NCBI GenBank assembly: GCA_017654935.2
Contig: CM065690.1
Span: forward strand, 27,049,208 to 27,113,207
Reading direction: 5' to 3'
DNA length: 64,000 nt
From: Phymorhynchus buccinoides
Lineage: Eukaryota > Mollusca > Gastropoda > Neogastropoda > Raphitomidae
Shown here: positions 1 to 11,932 of the stretch, piece by piece
Layout of the letters: every line of letters begins with the position of its first letter
Position numbering within the stretch: position 1 is the stretch's first letter
Notes under the pieces: model-generated
Databases searched by the model: none
Seen by the model: the letters and a program-made list of their open reading frames with translations, nothing else
What the model was told of the DNA's origin: nothing
Program-made: the position numbers and the translations under genes

Positions 1-269
1 AAAGTTATTCACCTCGGGCGGTAAGACAGAGGGGACTGTGCAGTATGATTCTTCTATCCGAGTTTGATTTCTTTATGATTTTTGATTGGGTGCAAATTTA
101 GTCACGACTAGCTCAAATTTTGTTCTATTTTCAGTCATTCTGCAGGCGTGCTAGTCGAGAAAGGTAAAGGATCGTCACACATTTCCTTTTATGAATGTGT
201 TGGGTTTTTTAAAGGACAATAAACGTGACTGATTGATTAGCGAGGAGTACAGTACGTGACGTAGAGTTC

Positions 270-350
270 ACCTGCTTGCCCACCTGTCTGTCTGTCTGCC
301 TCCGTGCCTGTCTGTCTGCCTCCGTGTCTGTCTGTCTGCCTCTCTCTCTA
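270..350. repeat. Short CTGTCTGTCTGCCTCCGTG tandem repeat
   Basis: About three copies of a 20-bp unit ending in (CT)n. The stretch 1-268 before it has no feature except a tail-like GGACAATAAACG...GATTGATT near 213-238 that resembles a non-LTR 3' end (compare 7970-7992). Confidence 0.7.
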
Positions 351-535
351 GTCCGAAATATTTGCTAATTAAATTGACACCACTGTCATCCCACTTGTTT
401 TTTTCCTTTGTTTTGAATGATATATATATATATATATATATATAGAGCATGAAAGAAAAATCTCAGTGAATAGCCAGCTCCGTACCCCTACTCTGAAGGA
501 CTGAAAAGTTAGTGCATTTGAAATGCAGAATAGTT

Positions 536-820
536 TGCTTTGATAAAGCTTTTCTCTGTGTCCAATGTCTTTATTTGTGAACCTCAGAAACAAAACCAGT
601 TAACGTTAACTTTGAGTAATGTTCCGTGTTCAAAAAATTAAAAAAAAATTAAAAAAAAAAAATATATAATATATATATACATAAACGCACAAGAATTGAA
701 GAAGAAAAAACAACCACACCATTAAACTTTCCTCTTATATATATATATATATAGTTTGCTTTATAAAACCTTGTTTGTGTCCAATGTATCAGTTTGTGAA
801 CCTAAGAAAGAAACTCAATA
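536..820. repeat. Local duplication of a GTTTGCTTT...AACCT block
   Basis: About 70 bp at 534-600 (GTTTGCTTTGATAAAGC..., GTGTCCAATGTC) recurs at 753-820 with roughly 80% identity. Both copies sit beside (AT)n tracts. No gene content. Confidence 0.55.
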
Positions 821-928
821 ACTTTAATTTTAATTTTACGATTTGTTCTGAACAAAATAAAATAAAATAATGTGCTGATTTACTTTTTCTCCCAAGACAA
901 TGCCTATGCAAAGACAGCTGTTTCGTCT

Positions 929-1014
929 TTGAGAAAGACTCTTCAGTCTGCATATCGGCCTGCAAAGAATGTTGAGAAAAGACTCTTCAGTCTGCATATC
1001 GGCCTGCAAAGAAT
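929..1014. repeat. Two-copy 44-bp tandem repeat
   Basis: GACTCTTCAGTCTGCATATC and CGGCCTGCAAAGAATGT occur at 937 and again at 981. The surrounding 92-codon open frame (872-1150) has no recognised similarity. Confidence 0.7.
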
Positions 1015-1265
1015 GTCGACCGTGAACATTCAAACTGAGCTAGAAGATTTCCCCCAAGAGAAAGGTTGTCCTCTTTGCACCAGATTGAAAGTCCACAATA
1101 AAAGCAAACCAGCACTTATTTCAAAGGAAATGGTAAAAAATCTTGTGTAAAATAACAAACATAATAATGTTCTAAAATTACAATTATATATATATATGAG
1201 TAAAATGATAAAAGACAAAAAAACACAGTTTCACTTTTTTCTCTCTATCATTTATTAAATATATA

Positions 1266-1401
1266 TATATAGTATATTTTTGAACCCCTCCTCCCTTTTC
1301 TCCATCTTTTTTCTTGTCTTTTTCATGATTTTTGCTTTTTGATTTACACATGATATCCCCTTCTCTTTCCGCCTATTCTCCTTTTTACCCTCTCTAATTC
1401 G

Positions 1402-1486
<85 letters not shown>

Positions 1487-1805
1487 CTACGTGTGAGTAT
1501 CTTTCTCTCTCTCTCTCTCTCATTATTAAGATTGTGAATATTAGGACATATTTTAAGCGTGTTTGCATTTTTCTCTGTTGTAAATAGTGCATGGTTGCTA
1601 TGATACTTTTTTTGAACCCCTCCTCCCTTTTGCCCCATGTTCCATGCTTTTTTCCCCTAGTCTTTTTCATGATTTTTGCTTTTTGATTTACACATGTATA
1701 CTTTTTTCTCTCCTTTTCTTCTTTCTTTGTAGCAGGGCTGAGTGTAAAGAAGCTTCTTGTAATGCTTATCTCATTACCCTAGGTAAATAAAATTTCGTTC
1801 GTTCG

Positions 1806-1875
<70 letters not shown>
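1266..1875. repeat. (TC)n tracts and duplicated flank
   Basis: TTTTTGAACCCCTCCTCCC and TTTTTCATGATTTTTGC occur at about 1276-1350 and again at 1609-1695, on either side of (TC)n at 1405-1480. A second (TC)n lies at 1809-1875. Between them, 1737-1806 looks like a retroposon 3' end (AATAAAATTTCGTTCGTTCG). Confidence 0.7.
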
Positions 1876-1877
<2 letters not shown>

Positions 1878-2211
1878 TGGTTGTGAGAGGGGGGGAGGGG
1901 AGTGGGGGGGGATGTCTGTCTGTCTCTCTCTCTCTCTCTTCTTCATTATTTTTGTGTTGAATATATTGCCTTCCTCCTCGCGTGCGCGTGCCGCATCTCT
2001 TTATCCCCGCGTTTATCTCTGCAGTGCGAGGCAGCAGTGTCGGACTAGCGTTATCCGATTCTTTGGATCGGCTTTGATCATTGCGGCGCCGATCATTGAT
2101 GGTGGTGTTAATTTCCTTCGCCAAAATTTAGGATTTGTAAATAGTGCACTATTACTAAGAAAACAACTACAGCCGTAGCTTCTATTCTAGGCCTATTAAC
2201 GTGTGATTTTT

Positions 2212-2579
2212 GTTTGTGGCTCAAGCCACAAACCTATAACTCACTTTGTCGGTCGGTCCAAAATTGTCGCACATTTTGACAAAATTGTCGCACTTCAAAT
2301 CGAGGCTACACTTCTGGCCGCTCTTTAAAATGATGTATTTTAAAAGCGTACAAAATAATAAACATACGTAATACAGACACTACAACAGACACGACGAGTA
2401 TGCGGTGCTTCTTTTGATGAGTATAAGTAGGATACATAGTTTTAAATGTTTTCCAAAAGATATAAAAAGTTACGAAATGGTGCAGAGATAACATTCTGGT
2501 TTACAGATTAAAATTATTGAAAAGCCAGGGGAGGTAACTCATGATTGGAGTGGTAAAAATAGACCGCGTGCCACAAACT
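2212..2579. repeat. Dispersed repeat ended by GTTTGTGGC (copy 1)
   Basis: Starts with the palindrome GTTTGTGGCTCAAGCCACAA and ends GCGTGCCACAAAC. Second copy reversed at 49722-50123. Carries CGACAATTTTG-type repeats and runs of CGGTCGGT. Probably a TIR element of unknown class. Confidence 0.65.
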
Positions 2580-3034
2580 ATTGCGATTTCGCGCTTGTTT
2601 TTATTTAAAGGTAAAAGAAAAATGCCATAAAACATGGGTGCTACTCTTTAATTTTTACACTGATTTCAGTATTTTTAATTTTACCAGAAACTGAACTTCA
2701 TTTTTTTTAAATTATTCAAAAAAATGTTTGACCACAAGCGATTTGGGGCGTTTTGAACTTAGTCTAGTTCTATCTTTTAAGTTTACAAAGGCAATGTAAT
2801 AATTTTACAAGGCTTATCAGACTCAAAACTGTACCTGTCTATCATTTTAACTGTCTTGTCTGTCTCGTTATATCTCTATCTCTCTCCTAAGTTGCCCCCC
2901 TGAATCGTCCGACGGGGCTCTGCCCCTGTACCCTGCCGGGGCCATGGGTTCCTTGACCCCTGCCTTTCAGGTTTTTTTCATTTTGGGGAGTAACACCCAT
3001 GCATAAAATTATTCACTAGCAAAGTGTGAAAAGG

Positions 3035-3150
<116 letters not shown>

Positions 3151-3403
3151 ACTTGAAAACTTGAAAACTTAAACTTCATTTTCCAAGGATATAGATTTCA
3201 GGCAACGCCTATTCTTCCCCTGCCTAGATTATGCTTTCCGTCCTCCCGCTCTTAAAAAGAACATATGGGACATTACTTATTTATAAAGTTGTGGAAATGT
3301 TGTGCCTATTCTTCCAATCTATCCTTGATATATATATACTAACACAGAACACAAACATGGCAAGGTATACTATTACACATACAGAGCTGAACACAAAGGT
3401 AGC

Positions 3404-3561
<158 letters not shown>

Positions 3562-4130
3562 AACTTTTATTTTACTTGATAATTAATTAACTATCAACTA
3601 AAGCCATCTGATGAAATCGAATATGTTCGTGCGTCACATAATTATAACCTAGAGCTAAACTTGCCCACGTCTTTCCAACAAAATGGTGACAGCAGGACTA
3701 AAGCAAAGGGTACGAAGAAAGTGCGTATAACGTCCTAACAGCATGGTACAGGATTATGGGACATTTTCAAATGTACAGATAAGGGTCGATCGTCGCCATC
3801 GTGAATAGAGTATAGTAACAGTTACTGTGTATTCGCGATTAGCGACGGGTCGATCCTGGATCTAGTTTCTCTAGATAACGGTCGCCGCGCGAATAACGCT
3901 TACGCCAAACGGGGCCTAAGAAACACTTTAGAAAACGTTTACGGAAGAATATTACAAGCTCTTGTCTGATTGTCAATTTTTTTATATTTTTTAAGCAAAC
4001 TTTAATGGACCAATCAACAACAAGAAACGTATTCACCCCCTACTAGTTCCGGATTGTTCGCCGCTTGCTCGGTGTTTGGCAAGAACAAAACGTCACGCGA
4101 ACTATCAGCAAACGAAGGGTGTTTCTTAAG

Positions 4131-4607
4131 GCGGCGACAGACTATGTGGCTGCCTCATGTGACTCGATCAGGTCGTGACGTTTCACCTCATTTGCATACC
4201 ATCTAACTCGATCGATCTGACTCAGTCGGGCCCAGTCAGGTGACAGGGTCGAATAGGGCGGGTTCTAAATTTCACTGATCAAGTCTGATCGAGTCAGATG
4301 GCTTGTGACGTCTTCTGTGCGGGAAACAAAATTTGATCTAGGGGAAGACGGGGTAAAAAGCGCATGGGCGGGTAAGAAGCCCACCCCAATTATCTCATGA
4401 AATGAAGCAAATTTCAGTCTCATTTTGCCCATGAGACGAGCGTTAATGTCTAGCATTCGTCTCATGGGCAAATTTGACTGAAATTTTCTTTATTTCATGA
4501 GATAATTGGGGTGGGCTTCTTACCCGCCCATGCGCTTTTTACCCCGTCTTCCCCTACGTCACGACGTGATTGCGTCATATGAGGCAGTCACATAGTCTGT
4601 CGCCGGC
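4131..4607. mobile_element. Double-layer foldback element
   Basis: Outer arms: GCGGCGACAGACTATGTGGC at the left and GTCACATAGTCTGTCGCCGGC at the right (inverse complement). An inner near-perfect hairpin occupies about 4338-4557 (arms of about 105 bp starting GGGGAAGACGGGGTAAAAAG). It is inserted into an older repeat whose halves are at about 4077-4130 and 4612-4676 and whose uninterrupted copy is at about 7462-7562 in inverted orientation. Confidence 0.75.
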
Positions 4608-4979
4608 TTTAGATCGCTTTCGCCGATTTGAGCGAGCGCAACGTAACGTTAGCCCTTGTGAAACGGCCCCCCAGGAGATACTGCAATACCAGAAAGACCC
4701 GTAGAGTGTATGAATGTTTTGCAAGGACGTAGGGAAACTCTGTGCTTGCTGCCATTTGTGAGAGGGCGAAACGAGAATGACCAGATGAGAAAGGGCGGAT
4801 CGGAATTGACCCCATTACGAGAGACCCCCGAGGGTGAAGACAGGGCCGCGTTGTTAAAAATGGCCCAAGCCCGTTTTTTATTGTCATTGTTAGGGCGACA
4901 AAATAGGCGTGGTTTGGGGCAGAAACAGGTTCTTTAGTAGCCTACAAAGCCACTAGGCACGTTTGATGATACTGGAATT

Positions 4980-4982
<3 letters not shown>

Positions 4983-5027
<45 letters not shown>
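4983..5027. repeat. (TC)n microsatellite
   Basis: 45 bp. Around it (4680-5260) nothing else is recognised. A block GCATCATTACATGGAGCACT at about 5265-5320 recurs at 6005-6050. Confidence 0.9.
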
Positions 5028-5030
<3 letters not shown>

Positions 5031-6176
5031 CGGACACGGTGGGTGGATATGTTAATTAGTTACACGTCTTAGTAAATGCTACAAAACCACTTTATAACTG
5101 TTATTTTTAACCATAATCATAATCTACAATAAAAAATGTATGAATGAAAGAAAATATGATGTGAATTGAAAGGAGACAATGACAAAAAAACTCATAAAAG
5201 CAACAACCATGTTTGGGGGCAAATAAATAACTAAATGAATAAATAAATTCAAATTTTAAAAAGCATCATTACATGGAGCACTTGTGGGATTTAGTAAGAG
5301 AACATTTTGGCACTTCGCTTATATACACTCATCCTGTCAAATTCTTTAAAAGAAAACAAAAATGAAACAAGTGCAACGCCGAGCGGCTGCAAAGTCCCCT
5401 CGCAGCATCGCCGAGCTACTCCGAAATCGGTATGTGTCGGCTGTACACATACATAAAAACGCATGAAAACAGCACGTAACTACATAAAAAAGCATCAAAA
5501 CAGCACGTAACTGAATAGGTTTTTTTATATATAATTATAGCCTTGGGGTTCGGACCCGTGATTTGAGCGCGCGCGATCATGCGCACACGCGCGCACAGAA
5601 AAATCCATGACAACTGTTACAGACCATTCATCAAGAAATGTGAAAAAAACTGCATTGAAATACATGCAAAACATCGCAAATACATGCAAAACATCGCGAG
5701 ATATTAGCGATTATGTGTTTTGGGGTTTGAAGGCCGTAACTGGCGCGACCTTGACCTTAATGTAAAACTAAATACAGCAGTGGATAGCTTGCCTCTTGGC
5801 AAACTAGTATACCAAATAAAATATAAAAAAAATTTGATGATGATAGACTGAATAGTTTTTCAGAAAAACGGACGAATAGCCGGACGGACGGAGGCACGCT
5901 GGACGAACGGACACCGGACGGACGGACGGACCAGACAAAAACAATAGCTCCCCGAACCTTCGGCTCGGGGACTAACAAAATAAATGAATAAAATAAATAT
6001 ATATTTTTGAAAGCATCACTACACGGAGCACTTGTGGGATTTGCGAAGAAACCCCATTTCCCCAATTAGCTCGCCCTGTGAGGCGACATGAGAGGCCTCC
6101 TCGGGACACAGCTGTGACCCCTGGACATTATAGCGACATGCCAAGTCTCACAAACGCATGCTCCTCCTCCTCCTCC

Positions 6177-6230
<54 letters not shown>
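6177..6230. repeat. (GA)n microsatellite preceded by (CTC)n
   Basis: (CTC)n at 6160-6178 then (GA)n to 6230. The stretch 5340-6170 holds low-complexity and (CGGA)n-type repeats (5876-5935) and the inverted CCCCGAAC...TTCGGCTCGGGG motif at 5950-5972. Confidence 0.9.
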
Positions 6231-6232
<2 letters not shown>

Positions 6233-6601
6233 TTCAAACGTTTTTTGTTTTGTTAACAGGCTTTTTTTTAATTTTGTATCCATTGCATAAAAGGGAATTT
6301 TGGGGGGGTGGGGAGGTGGGGTGAGATGATTGGGATTAGCCGATACAAAAATCAGAAAATCAAAATGTAGGTAGACGAATATAACATTTATTCCGAGTCA
6401 CTTCAATTCGTGTGCGTAGTCCTGTTACTATCTTCCATGTAGGCCCAACTTCAGGACACGAACAATTCAGTTGACAGTCATGGGGATCCGTATGTTCTTG
6501 GGAGCTGTCGGTGAACGGTCGTGGTGGCGCCCTCGGAGGAGGACCTCACTCACGCTGGCTTCGCGACTAAGACAATATTGTCGTCAGTAGGGGGCTTAAG
6601 G

Positions 6602-6818
6602 GCCAGCCACACACATACGAATCGTATCTAAATGCGATGCGATTTTGACGATGTGAGTTATGAATCACGTGAAATACTTCCGTCTAAAAAAATACTTCTG
6701 CTATTTTCGCTCACTATTATACTCAAGTGGACCCAATACATGAATGTCACGTGATTCAGGACTCACAACCTCAAAATCGCATCGCATTCAGATACGATTC
6801 GTATGTGTGTGGCTGCCC
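6602..6818. mobile_element. Foldback MITE
   Basis: Arms GGCCAGCCACACACATACGA...and inverted TCGTATGTGTGTGGCTGCC, about 60-bp arms with a CACGTGATTC pair inside, 217 bp in total. Non-coding. Confidence 0.7.
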
Positions 6819-7569
6819 CTTTTGTAGGTGGTGTCATGTGTATGCTAGCTCAGAACAGGCTCCGCTGAAATAAGTGGCTCAGCAGCAGTGCAGTGTCTCC
6901 TCGGTTGGTAGCCTCCTGACGGCCTAACATAGACTCACTCTCCTTGGACTGTTGGTCTCGGATTCTGCGACCTGACAAGCCAGGGTGTGGCTGCGACTTG
7001 GGATTCGGAATGAGCGGCGTGGGACACTTCGCCACTGTTCTGCGGTCTATAAGAAGATGGGACAGCAAAAACAAAAACAAAATCTATCGAGTCCATTCAA
7101 TCTTGAGAACCGCGGGCACGCACACCACACACACACGGCGCACGTACGCGCGAGAACCCTTCCTTTTTCTTTTTTTTATCAACTCTTCTTTCTGTCACAT
7201 CCAGGGATAGTCCCTGGTCACACACACTCACACACATACGCACACACGCACGCGAGCGCGCGCACGCACGCACCTGATTCACAATCCGATTCTAAAATAC
7301 TTTTCTTGCTGCCATTTTGGGAGTTTAATTAAAAACGACAAAAAGAATACATTCACAAAGAGCTTTTTTGACAACCGCTGCCACTGTTGTGTCAGTGTTG
7401 TCCGGTCCCCTGTGAAGGCTGTAGTAGGGTGCATTCGCGTGGCTTCCTTTATGCAAGGGTCAAACCCCAGGGGGCCGTTTCACAAGGACTACCCTCGCTG
7501 AAATCGGCATAAGAAACACCCTTCGTTTGCCGATAGTTCGCGTGGCGTTTTGTTTTTGCCAAGAGAGAG

Positions 7570-7712
7570 AGAGAGAGACAAAAAGAGAGTGTGTGTGTGC
7601 GCACGCTCATGTGTGTGTGTATGCATGCATGCATGCGTGTGTGTGTGTGTACATGCGCATGTGTGTTTATGTGTGTATGCGCGCACGTGTGTGTGTGTGT
7701 GTGTCCAGACTG
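7570..7712. repeat. Mixed (GT)n/(GCAT)n microsatellite
   Basis: Interrupted GT/GTAT/GCAT/GCGC tract; another is at 8056-8130 with (GA)n at 8160-8183. The sequence between, 7860-7992, ends TGGACAATAAAATATTGATT, a probable non-LTR 3' tail. Confidence 0.85.
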
Positions 7713-8161
7713 GGACTTCTAGTGGGAGACAAAAATTAACGATAAAAAACCACACACACTGTTGTTGTCATTTCAGTTTGCAGACCTAAGCTTCAGCCAT
7801 GCATTATGGATGGGGGTATAAAATGATGAGCAATCTCCTTTTGTTGAGCATAATCGTTGCATGTTTTATCTTTAGGCTTTTCTACTTATAAACAATCATG
7901 TCTTTGCCTCTTTGTATTGATTTGTTACTTTTATCGCTGCAAAAAGAGTTAGACTTTCCTGTCAAATGGACAATAAAATATTGATTGATTGAAGGACTGG
8001 TAGATTGATAAGCTTTTGAAAACGAAACGACTTCAGCAATCTGTCGCATTTCATCTGTGTGTGTGTGCGTGTGTGCGCGCACGCGCGCGTGTGTGTGTGT
8101 GTGCGTGTGCGTGCGTGTGTGCATGTGTGTCTGAGTGAGTAAAAGAAACAGAGACAGATGA

Positions 8162-8201
<40 letters not shown>

Positions 8202-8748
8202 CAAGAGGCAGACAGACAAGAGAAAAAAGCAAATCATCAACTTGCAGTGAATACAGCTGGCATACAGGCATACTGAACACTGGCATACAGAAATAAAGAA
8301 CTAACTCTGGGAATAAAACTTAACACAAATAGTTTACTTTAAACAAAATCATAATCATTTAACAATGCACAAAAAAATGAATTAAAAAAATCTCTTCCAC
8401 TCTCCCATTCACTCATCCATCACAATCAGTGTAACAAACCATTTTCATCCTCAATCCAAGAACAAGCCTCTTTTTGTTCCAATACATTCATGCTATGCAT
8501 ATTATTCAAATCCAGACATCAGGATAAATTATAAACAATGAAAGCTGGTTATTGAGAGAAAAACACGAAACAAACATTTCAAACAACTTTACTCTTTCTC
8601 CTCATCAGTTTGTTCACACAGGAATGCTTTTCTGACAACACACACAGATCTATACTCAAACTGGCAATTCCGATTTAAACAACAACAACAAAGTTCACCA
8701 TTCACATTATAAAAAAAGAAGAAGTTCTAACACCAAAAAAATCCTCTG

Positions 8749-8893
8749 GATGGAAGTTCAGTTTAACGTCGCGTATCGGCTTTCGCCATGTACGACGGGC
8801 TGAACCAACCAACCACGGTATAGACAAAAAATTATGTTCCTGAATCACTGTCTTAGCCCAAAGGCCGAGAAGCGATCAGTATTCGTTAAACAT
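8749..8893 (-). mobile_element. SINE-like element with U2 snRNA-derived 5' head (copy 1)
   Basis: Flanked by a perfect 12-bp target duplication AAAAATCCTCTG (8737-8748 and 8894-8905). Read on the minus strand, 8876-8851 matches the first 26 nt of U2 snRNA (ATCGCTTCTCGGCC then TTTGGGCTAAGA, one or two mismatches). The body is TGATTCAGGAACATAA..., AGCCCGTCGTACATGGCG, AAGCCGATACGCGACG and TTAAACTGAACTTCC. The element has no poly(A) tail. The target duplication indicates retroposition. Confidence 0.8.
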
Positions 8894-9237
8894 AAAAATC
8901 CTCTGAATTGTTCACCTTTTTATCGCAACTTTTTCCCAACCATAAAGCAAAATTATTTTTTGTTTAAAAAGTAAAAGAATATAATCAATCATAACACATT
9001 TATTTTTATTTTATAGATTCTTAATTTCTAAATTGCTATTAAACTATATAGCCACACCAGAATTGCAAAATCACAAACTTTGTTTCCTGCTTCCACACAA
9101 CATGAAAAACAATAATAAAAACAAATGTTACGTGTGTATTCCCTCCACCAGAAACTAAATGAAATGAAACTACCTTTTGAATGCACTGCCCAGTTGGTTA
9201 CAATCATTACCAGATTTTACGGTCTATAAGGCGCTTG

Positions 9238-9710
9238 CAGACCTGTTTACCCTAATGATGAAAAACCTGGAATTTGCCACACAAAAACCCGGAATTTGAG
9301 AAGAAAAAAAAAATTCACATCGGTACACGACTCGCGATAAAACACCCATTCAACTCGGCGCCATCACGATCAATTTTCACTTCATTTTCTATTGAAAAGT
9401 TCAAAATTCTCACATCATCGTATTTTCCAGTGATAATCTAATCTAAATGGACTCATTTCAAGCCCTAATTACAATCTCTACCATTAAAAAACTGCCTGGA
9501 AAGCTCTTCGAATAGACAGTAAAAGCCTGGCCGCCATTTGCATTTGGTTTTGGTCAACCCTTGCGTCTTTTCATACGAACGGAAACAAATAATAGACGGT
9601 TTTTCGAAATCCCAGAATTTTCAGCGTTCACCCGGAATTTACTATTTTACCCAGAATTTTAGCAAACTTCCGGAATAATTCTGGCAAAACCGGAAGGGTA
9701 AACAGGTCTG
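9238..9710. mobile_element. CAGACCTG-family TIR element, 6-bp TSD
   Basis: Ends CAGACCTGTTTACCC and GGGTAAACAGGTCTG are inverted repeats, flanked by direct repeats CGCTTG (9232-9237 and 9711-9716). It is 473 bp long and is inserted in a larger TIR element (9208-10374). No coding capacity. Confidence 0.85.
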
Positions 9711-9791
9711 CGCTTGTAAGGGACACCCCCTTTATTTTAACAGAAATCTGATTTCATAACAACAGTTACTACATTATTAGTCATCATACTA

Positions 9792-9949
9792 CAGTGGAAC
9801 CTCCCTTATAAGACCTTAAAAAATCATCCAAAATGGTCTTATAAGGGAGGTAATTTTAATACTTACAAAGAAGGGCAAAGTCTCAGAAAAGTAGGTTGCA
9901 TATGGGAGGGAGTCTTATAATGGGAGGTCTTATAAGGGAGGCTCCACTG
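9792..9949. mobile_element. pogo/Tigger-like MITE (CAGTGGAACC family)
   Basis: Begins TACAGTGGAACCTCCCTTAT and ends as its inverted complement (...GGAGGCTCCACTGTA), with TA at both edges as expected for Tc1/mariner-type insertion. No coding capacity. The assignment to pogo/Tigger rests on the TA target and CAGT ends. Confidence 0.75.
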
Positions 9950-10685
9950 TATTTAGGCACAGGGCTCTCAATCAGGTTAAGACATGTATCGCCTTCATGG
10001 GTGTCCTGGGAAATTTCAAAACTCCTGCAAGGCAGGGGTCCAGGGGCTGCCCAGGCCTTGCGCGCAGTGCAGGGACAGCGCCCCTCCTGGGGGTTCCGGG
10101 GGGCAATGCCCCCTGGAAGCTGAAGGGAAACAACAGTTTACAATGTAATTGACAGGCTCTCGTTGCGCTTTCACTTCTGGTTAAATTTCATGACCTCTAT
10201 AACCAGCAAAATGCATCTTCTCAAAATCCGGCGACGCCAGCTCCAGGCAATTAAAAAAAAATCCTGGACAAAAAAATCCTGAACTTCAGGACATTCTGGA
10301 CACAAAATTCCTGAACTTCAGGACATCCTGAAAGCAGGAGCATCCATGCGTCTTATAGTCCGTAAAAAATGGTAATTAACACTAACACACACACTATCAT
10401 ATAAATCGCTTCCATTTTGCATACACACTGACACACACGTATCTTCTGGATAACATGGTAGGTAAAGGGAGTGAAAACACACTGAAAATCCACAGTAGAA
10501 AAGAGGTTCTATTCCAGTGATAGTGATAGTTGAATGAGAATTACCTTATAGTGAAGTGTCTTCTATTATTTTATATTAATTCAGACAAAACAGTTTCTTA
10601 GGTTCTAGTCACCACTCCAAAGCCAGTAATTCATTAAATAACTCAAAATAGGTTGCTGAGCCTATGCCTTTCATAAATATTTCAA

Positions 10686-10715
10686 ACAGCAAAAGGGGGG
10701 GGGGGGGGGGGGGGA
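10686..10715. repeat. Poly(G) tract
   Basis: About 24 consecutive G. Other poly(G)/poly(C) runs: 15359-15370, 23084-23102, 49276-49305. Such runs are frequent sites of sequencing error. Confidence 0.9.
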
Positions 10716-10800
10716 GAAAATCAACAATTTTCTGTTTAAAACATTTAATTCACTTTATATCCTAAAAACATTGCCTTGGCTTAAGGCTGTCAAATTGACA

Positions 10801-11072
10801 TTGGCTAGAACACCAAGGCTATATCAAAATGTTGTTTATACTATGCATAATTATGCGGGGATTGTCTTTAGCCATGACAAAAGCTTCTAGCATTTAACAT
10901 CACCAGTCTTCAAAATCCCCCAAAGACGGAGTGCAGCTGTCCATGTGGCGGGCCGGGGTAATCAAAAACGATCACACACGTAATGTTCTCATCCCTAGTT
11001 GATGCATTTGTACCAGTGTTCAAGTGCTTCCGTTGTTGGGATGATCCCTGGAGTCTTTTAGCCAGGGTACGT
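10801..11072 (+). mobile_element. Dispersed SINE-like repeat (copy 1)
   Basis: Begins GGCTAGAACACCAAGGCTA and ends GCCAGGGTACGTCAACAAC. A second copy at 35412-35680 in the same orientation is about 85% identical by eye, including GTAATGTTCTCATCCCTAG and CAAGTGCTTC. A terminal CAACAA run suggests a simple-repeat 3' tail. Confidence 0.65.
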
Positions 11073-11294
11073 CAACAACATATCCTAAAAATGTCGCTCA
11101 TAAACAGCTCTCAAAACCTCCCACTTCTTCTAATAAGCAAGTCTGCCTGGAAAGACCAGCACGAGCCACTTGAATATTATACAACTACCTGTTTACAGAT
11201 GCATCTATTTCCAACAAGCATAAGCATTACTGGGGGGAGGGGGAGGGCACTGTTTTAGCCATTCTATTACTGAGGGCTCCGGCTGAAGATCATT

Positions 11295-11932
11295 TGTGAC
11301 CCAGCACCACGAAAGGGACATTAAGTCGCTGGGCTTGTTTCTCACAACAGGCCTACAAATTCAAAAATCTCATTTTATGTCAATTTTGAGTTATGGGTAT
11401 TTAACATCTTATCCTTCATATCCATAAAGGACAGTCTTTAATAGGGTCTCTAAATATTCCCAAAAGTGCTTTAAAATTAGTAGGTTGATGCATTTTCTTA
11501 GGATAGATTAGACTTGAGTGTGACTTCACAAAACGGCCGACAGTCACCTTATCAACGTTAAATGCTCATAACTCTGCAACAAAAAAGGATACAAGAGTGG
11601 TTTTGGTAAAGGTAAAGATGTGCCACACACACCCCTGCATTTCTCGGTTAATTGTAATTTTCCGATTTTGCCTTTCTTACCATACATAAAGCTGTATTTT
11701 AGGAACATGTTTAGGTAATAACCTTTTTGGAATACTAACCCTAGCCCTAACCATAACCCTACTCCCCACCCTATAAGACGGAAACACGCAACGAACCACA
11801 ACTGTGACAAATCGCGGTGTACTGCAGTACATAGTGGGGGGTAGGGTTAGGTTTAGGGCTAGGGTTAACTGTATCATTTTCTGAGTATTGTCATTTTGAC
11901 ACTTAATGTCCCTTCCATGGTGCTGGGTCACA
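11295..11932. mobile_element. TIR element with telomere-like interior
   Basis: Arms of 32 bp: TGTGACCCAGCACCACGAAA and, inverted, CCATGGTGCTGGGTCACA, continuing into GGGACATTAAGT. The interior at 11738-11865 carries CCCTAACC-type motifs and their inverse (AGGGTTAGG). No protein. Confidence 0.7.

Larger units (their letters stand above)
9208..10374. mobile_element. Large TIR element, host of two nested insertions
   Basis: Left end TACCAGATTTTACGGTCTAT and right end ATAGTCCGTAAAAAATGGTA are inverted repeats, followed inward by AAGGCGC/GCGTCTT. It contains the CAGACCTG element (9238-9710), a pogo-like MITE (9792-9949), a CCCCTGGAAGCTGAAG-type repeat and a CCTGAACTTCAGGACAT repeat. A partial relative starts at about 18058. 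Confidence 0.65.

Noticed and set aside
872..1150. 92-codon plus-strand open frame with a CPLC motif
   Set aside because: Contains an internal 44-bp tandem duplication that changes frame, and no family resemblance; too weak to call a gene.
8851..8876. A functional U2 snRNA gene
   Set aside because: Only the first 26 nt match; the Sm site and the 3' stems of U2 are absent and the block is inside a retroposed element.
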